A stretch of DNA of 10,447 bases, taken from NCBI GenBank assembly GCA_900128585.1, contig LT642816.1:1-10447 (forward strand). The letters run 5' to 3'. Origin of the DNA: Stramenopiles sp. TOSAG23-3 (lineage: Eukaryota > Sar). Positions within the stretch are counted from its first letter, which is position 1; each line of letters opens with the position of its first letter. Of the stretch, positions 6,187 to 10,447 are shown piece by piece. The notes under the pieces are model-generated. The model saw only the letters and a list, made by a program, of their open reading frames with translations. It made no database searches and was not told the DNA's origin. A program made the translations under genes and the position numbers.

Positions 6187-9100
6187 TCATATTCTGTCAA
6201 AATCCAAATCAGACATTTCCTTCTTTTTCCCCTTCTTCTTGCTACGCTGGACGTATTTAAATCCTCCGCCACTGTTACTGCTGCTTGGCCCACTCAGGTT
6301 TGCATCTGGTGTGATGAAATACCCATCTTCCCCATGACTATTTTCTGACGCGAGCAGTTTCAGAATTATGGACATCACTTTATCTTCAGATCGCTTAAAA
6401 GAGTCACTGTTTGGGTTGTCCAGTCGCTGCTCCAAAACAATGTCCATTTCTTCTCTGAGCAAAGCCATTATTTTCCACGTTTCCGCCGATGTCTTGAAGG
6501 AAATTCCTTTGTCTCCAACTGTAATTAGCATGCTGTCAAAATTGTAGTTCATCGGGCCGCCAAACAAGAGCAGGGCGCGCGAGCTGACGACTGAACTGTC
6601 GTACACGTAAAGCTCTGACGTTCTTTGCTTTTGGTGGTACACCATCCATCGCTTTTTTCCAAAAACGCATTTATAATTGACAGACGATGGGTGAATGCAA
6701 ACCTTTTCCGACCGTGAATAGAATTCGTATCCGTACCTTGCGTTTTTTTTCTGCGACTTTTGGACGCTAATAACATTCGGGTATAGGCCAGCAACCAGGA
6801 CGCTTCGAATAACGGCAAGGTTTTTTCCGTTATGGTTGCATGGAGAAAGTTCTGCTCCACTTTCCCACAACGTCATGGGCTCGTCTTCGTCCAACCCAGC
6901 GCGAGCCTTATCACGCTTGCGAAGAAACCCTGCACCAATCAACAAGTTTCGAAACTGTCGTCGAAGATGCTTCATCATCTCCAAAGTTGTTTGGGACAAG
7001 AAGTTGTCCCTGCAGAATTTTCGCCTATCTTTGTTGTGTTTTATCCCAAACCACTGGTTGTATGCATTTACGATGCTTAGCAGATCGGAATCGGCCTTGG
7101 AAAAACCGAGCTTTGCGTCTCTTGCTTTTTCGCGACAATTTAAAGGGTTCAGGAAAGGGCTTTTTGTACTGAGGCCGGCGGCAATGGTTAAAACGGGCTC
7201 GATGCACCCCAGAATAGTGCCATAAACCAGCATTTTGCCTAGCCCTGCATCAACAGGCAAGTTTGCCAAATGCAGTCCCAGAGGAGTCAGTTCTTGTTGC
7301 TGGTCGAGCGCCTTGATCTCTTGTAACTTGTTCACGGAGACATTTACTAAGCTGTCTCTGGGAGGGTCGATTGTCTTCATCAAAAACTCTGAGGGGACCC
7401 CAAGTTGCAGCAATCGAATTTGCAAGACCACGTGCTCAAGTGAGGAGCGCTGAATCTCTGGAATTTGGTAGGGCAGCATAATTTGCTCCCAGGTCGCGAA
7501 GGAAAATAGCTGAAAGCATACGCCGCGGCGGACGCGCCCAGCGCGCCCAAGACGCTGCATGGCGTTTGCGTGGCTGACCCAAGTTTCAACCAAAGCTTGG
7601 CACTGGCTGCTTTCGTTGTACTGTATCTCTTTCACCCTGCCCGTGTCAATGACAAACGCGACGTCATCGATGGTAATACTCGTCTCGGCAATGTTAGTGG
7701 TGCAAATGACCTTTCGGACGCCTTGAAAATGCTTAAAGACAATACGTTGCTGTGGAACAGTTAACGATCCGTGCAACGGGAGGATACGGCATCCCGCCTT
7801 TGCAACCCTCTCTTCCAACAAATTGCAGAGTCTGTTGATCTCCCCGATCCCCGGCATGAAAATCAATATCGAACCGTACGGGTTCTCCTCGTCCCTGGGC
7901 ACCTCGTTGCAGATGTGCAAGACAAGTTTTTCAATCAAATCGTAGTTTATTGCCACATCATCGAGTCTCTGGACCATTTGTTGGATGTGTTGGGGGTAAT
8001 TGTTCATGTAAGCCTTCACGGCGCGTTCCTTCTCCGCCGCTTTTTGTTTCTCCGCGTCTGTCATTGGCTTCCTCCGTGCAAGGTGGAACTGGTGCACTTG
8101 GTGGTTGGGATTCTTCATCTGCTGTGGCAACGGCCGGTACTTAATTTTGTGCAGTATGTCTTCAAGCCCAAATTTCTCCACTTCAAAGGTGCGCCCCGGT
8201 ATATGCATTGTTGGACACCCATTGAAATAGTCGGAAAATAAGTTTGCATTCAAAGTCGCGCTCATTAGTACCAGCTTCAGATCCGAACGTTTCGACAGAA
8301 TATCCTTAAGTATCACTAGCGAAAAATCGGACAGTGTTTCCCTCTCGTGAACCTCGTCGATTATGATATGGGACACCCCCGTGGCAAGCGGGTCTGAGGC
8401 CAAGCGTCGGAGAAATATTCCCATCGTGCAAAATTCAATCCTGGTGTGGTGAGATACGCGTGTTTCCAGCCTGATTTGATACCCGACTACGTCCCCGACC
8501 TTTTCTCCGCGCTCAGAGGCCACCCTCTCGGCGACCCCGATGGCGCTCAAACGGCGAGGCTGGGTACAAACGATGTTGCACTGTCCCCCGTTTTCTTTTC
8601 CCACCTCATTTTCCAATATAAACTGAGGGATCTGCGTCGTCTTTCCGCACCCCGTTTCTCCTGAAACGACGATCACTTGGCTTTTCTCCAGTTGCTCCAA
8701 AAACGCTTCCTTAAACTTGGCAGCAGGCAGGTTTGACCTGTGGTGTTGCATTTGCCGAAAACTATCCACCTGGGCAACGGAACGTGAGCGCTCAGTCAAG
8801 TACTGGCTTTCTTGGTACGGGCTTGAACGATTCCTTCTGTTATTATTTGGGTTGAATGTTTTTCGGTAAGATTGACGAAGTCGTTCCGTGCGGGATACGC
8901 CGGCGCTCCCTGCTGATGCTGCACTTTCAGAAACGTCGGAAGCGCTGCCGCCCTTCACTGACGGGGATTCCTTTGAACCCGCCTCGAAGCCGTCTGGGGC
9001 GTCCCCTTCCGAAACTACGACACAGTCCTCGTTGCACAGCGCATCTGAGCGAAGTATTTCTTCGTAGTTGGAGGAGTTCCCACTGACAGAAATTTTTAAA

Positions 9101-9651
9101 AACGCGCGCGTCGGCTTCTTTATTTTGCACTTTTTTGATTTAAACGTCGCTTTTGCGATCTTGAAAATCTCTTTTAAATTGTCCGTCCGTTTCACCGAAC
9201 TCATCTTCACCTCTGAGTTTATCAAATTCCCAACCCGAATTCTAACGTTTGCACCGGACGGGACCCGCTTCGATCGTTCCTCGTTCTTCTTGTCCAGCAT
9301 TCCCTTCTTGCGATCTTCGACTAACTCAGCCTTGATGATTTTCATCACTCCTTTCCTTGCTTTTTTGCGTGGCTTGGGTTTTTTCTTCGAACGCGACGTG
9401 TCCCCCTGCCCTTCGGCAGGCGCGTCGCCCGCTGTCCCACCCTCCCGGGCGGACCGAAGTGCGTACAGCTCGTCAAGAGCCTCAAGAATCAAATGTTTAT
9501 CCGCCGATTTCAGAGATAAACCAGATGAGGCTTCAGGCTGAAACACCGTCGAAAAAATTTTCCTGCCGCCGGCCTTCTTTTTCTCTGTCGCCGCCGCCGC
9601 GTTGGCCTTCTTGTGGCGATGTTTGTTCTTCGCCATCCGCTTTGAATTCAT
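6187..9651 (-). CDS. DEAH-box RNA helicase of the DHX29/DHX36/DHX57 group
   Basis: This 1154-residue protein is a superfamily 2 RNA helicase. Visible motifs are Walker A GETGCGKT (331-338), TQPRR (363-367), DEVH Walker B (432-435), SAT (464-466), TNIAETSITIDD (652-663) and QRLGRAGR (699-706). A helicase-associated (HA2/ratchet) region follows at about 720-910, and an OB-fold region at about 945-1040 includes LYPNV and HPSSVNY. The pattern around DEVHER and IPGRTF fits DHX57 best, with DHX29 and DHX36 close. Family members unwind RNA secondary structure or G-quadruplexes, or assist translation initiation. The first 130 residues are Lys/Arg-rich, and 134-216 may be a ubiquitin-like fold. I do not see the UBA, RWD or CCCH zinc-finger regions of animal DHX57. 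The C-terminus is also basic. The start at 9651 has G at -3; the next ATG, at 9636, is an alternative. No intron is visible. Confidence 0.92.
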   Translation of the reverse strand: MNSKRMAKNKHRHKKANAAAATEKKKAGGRKIFSTVFQPEASSGLSLKSADKHLILEALDELYALRSAREGGTAGDAPAEGQGDTSRSKKKPKPRKKARKGVMKIIKAELVEDRKKGMLDKKNEERSKRVPSGANVRIRVGNLINSEVKMSSVKRTDNLKEIFKIAKATFKSKKCKIKKPTRAFLKISVSGNSSNYEEILRSDALCNEDCVVVSEGDAPDGFEAGSKESPSVKGGSASDVSESAASAGSAGVSRTERLRQSYRKTFNPNNNRRNRSSPYQESQYLTERSRSVAQVDSFRQMQHHRSNLPAAKFKEAFLEQLEKSQVIVVSGETGCGKTTQIPQFILENEVGKENGGQCNIVCTQPRRLSAIGVAERVASERGEKVGDVVGYQIRLETRVSHHTRIEFCTMGIFLRRLASDPLATGVSHIIIDEVHERETLSDFSLVILKDILSKRSDLKLVLMSATLNANLFSDYFNGCPTMHIPGRTFEVEKFGLEDILHKIKYRPLPQQMKNPNHQVHQFHLARRKPMTDAEKQKAAEKERAVKAYMNNYPQHIQQMVQRLDDVAINYDLIEKLVLHICNEVPRDEENPYGSILIFMPGIGEINRLCNLLEERVAKAGCRILPLHGSLTVPQQRIVFKHFQGVRKVICTTNIAETSITIDDVAFVIDTGRVKEIQYNESSQCQALVETWVSHANAMQRLGRAGRVRRGVCFQLFSFATWEQIMLPYQIPEIQRSSLEHVVLQIRLLQLGVPSEFLMKTIDPPRDSLVNVSVNKLQEIKALDQQQELTPLGLHLANLPVDAGLGKMLVYGTILGCIEPVLTIAAGLSTKSPFLNPLNCREKARDAKLGFSKADSDLLSIVNAYNQWFGIKHNKDRRKFCRDNFLSQTTLEMMKHLRRQFRNLLIGAGFLRKRDKARAGLDEDEPMTLWESGAELSPCNHNGKNLAVIRSVLVAGLYPNVISVQKSQKKNARYGYEFYSRSEKVCIHPSSVNYKCVFGKKRWMVYHQKQRTSELYVYDSSVVSSRALLLFGGPMNYNFDSMLITVGDKGISFKTSAETWKIMALLREEMDIVLEQRLDNPNSDSFKRSEDKVMSIILKLLASENSHGEDGYFITPDANLSGPSSSNSGGGFKYVQRSKKKGKKKEMSDLDFDRI

Positions 9652-10321
9652 CGCGCCAAAAAGAGAAAAGAGAGTAACAAAACAGTCTGATGTTATGGTT
9701 TAGTGAATCTATCGCATTTATTATTTATTTTTTTATCCATAGTTTGGTATGAATGCATACTTACATATATCTATGTATAAATAAATGTTCAATGAAACAA
9801 ATCTATTTCACCAAATAAATTTTAAAGGGGGTCGGTGGCGGTTGTCGGGTTCATCTCATAATTATTATAATAAAATAATACGTAATTCTTCCGAGCGGGG
9901 AGAGCAGCGGGGATCATCGGATGAAAATACATATTATCGATCGGGCAAGTCGTCCGTCGTCCATCATCGTCCGTCTGACCAAATTTTATTAGTCTCTACT
10001 ATTGAAATTGAAATTAAAATTAAATAGTTCGTAGTCTATGATATTTTGTAGTTTTATTAAATGAAAAGTATTTTTATATTATACATACTGTATTAATCTA
10101 AAATATGATTTTTTTTCGTCTTTGTTTTTGTACTTTTGCCTATATGCATAAAATTGAAAATCAGTTGATTGTATTACAATATTAGATTTGAAATTGAATT
10201 CTTTTGTTTTTTTGTGTTTTATACTTATTTGAAATATAATCATACTAATATTAATAGGTTGATTTAAACGTCTTCCTCTTGGACCAAAAATAACAACACT
10301 AATTCTTTTTAATTCTTTTAG

Positions 10322-10422
10322 AGAGACATAAAAATGAGAAAAAGTACAATGAAGCTTCAGAAGGGATCTTCTTTGAATTTACAAAAGAGAAAGAATGGGA
10401 AGGGTACAAACAATTGAATTGA
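10322..10422 (+). other. Possible terminal exon behind a splice-acceptor-like site
   Basis: A pyrimidine-rich stretch containing CTAAT ends in TTTTAG at 10316-10321, as an intron acceptor would. From there one frame (codons in phase with 10324) is open for 32 codons to TGA at 10420-10422 and includes EGIFFEFTKEKEWEGYKQ, which has a protein-like mix of aromatic and charged residues. No matching donor or upstream exon is identified, and the other long genes here lack introns, so chance is a serious alternative. Confidence 0.2.
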
Positions 10423-10431
10423 ATTGAATTG
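10412..10431. repeat. (AATTG)4 microsatellite
   Basis: Four perfect tandem copies of AATTG lie next to the right edge of the window, overlapping the end of the possible terminal exon. Confidence 0.85.
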
Positions 10432-10447
10432 GCTTAATTTATTGTTT

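Larger units (their letters stand above)
9652..10447. other. Spacer upstream of the helicase, no convincing gene
   Basis: About 800 bases hold no recognisable protein or RNA gene. The helicase promoter should lie at its left end; on the minus strand an A/T-only stretch at about 9716-9735 could act as a TATA-like region, but this is weak. Bases about 9826-9985 are much richer in G and C than the flanks. An open frame of 80 codons at 9785-10027 (+) has no recognisable features and ends in a low-complexity Ile/Glu/Lys repeat; I do not call it a gene. An (AATTG)4 microsatellite lies at 10412-10431. Confidence 0.7.

Noticed and set aside
7771-8241. 156-codon open frame on the plus strand
   Set aside because: It lies antisense to the helicase domain core, and the opposite frame carries conserved helicase sequence.
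9068-9541. 157-codon plus-strand frame with Phe/Leu-rich, membrane-like translation
   Set aside because: It is the complement of the Lys/Glu-rich N-terminus of the helicase, which mirrors into Phe/Leu codons; this is a shadow.
9785-10027. 80-codon plus-strand frame, and a minus-strand frame of about 58 codons over the same G+C-richer stretch
   Set aside because: Neither shows a domain, signal or conserved-looking pattern, and both end in low-complexity sequence.
1-10447. tRNA, rRNA, CRISPR array, or transposase gene
   Set aside because: I looked for T-loop/anticodon patterns, spaced direct repeats and transposase motifs on both strands and saw none.

Overview
The window looks like nuclear DNA from a unicellular eukaryote with few introns. 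Four protein genes stand out, and three of them read as long uninterrupted frames of 502 to 1154 codons. Coding DNA has balanced base composition, while the spacers are very A+T-rich and carry triplet and homopolymer tracts. Start codons sit in eukaryotic (Kozak-like) contexts, one protein has a secretory signal peptide, and the families present (BPI/LBP lipid-binding protein, XK-related membrane protein, DHX29/36/57-type helicase) are eukaryotic. A protist, possibly a stramenopile such as a labyrinthulomycete, would fit, but this placement is an inference and not a firm one.

Layout. 1-125: TTC-repeat tract running into a T25-CGC-A14 block. 311-1924 (+): Fe(II)/2-oxoglutarate oxygenase with an N-terminal helical-repeat region and a Cys-rich tail. 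1925-2177: convergent spacer with short repeats. 2178-3686 (-): secreted BPI/LBP-family protein whose two domains appear to be in swapped order. 3687-4901: A+T-rich divergent spacer of about 1.2 kb with a CT-rich tract and many GTAC palindromes. 4902-5387 (+): short membrane protein resembling the first part of XK-related proteins, probably truncated, with a coding-like tail in another frame just downstream. 5498-6186: second convergent spacer, carrying copies of the repeat family seen at 1934-2134. 6187-9651 (-): large DEAH-box RNA helicase. 9652-10447: no convincing gene; one possible terminal exon near the right edge.

The genes do not form an evident pathway or operon. They are separate transcription units in the order plus, minus, plus, minus. 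The most notable observations are the apparent circular permutation of the BPI/LBP protein (C-terminal-type domain first) and a small repeat family found in both convergent spacers and nowhere else that I noticed.
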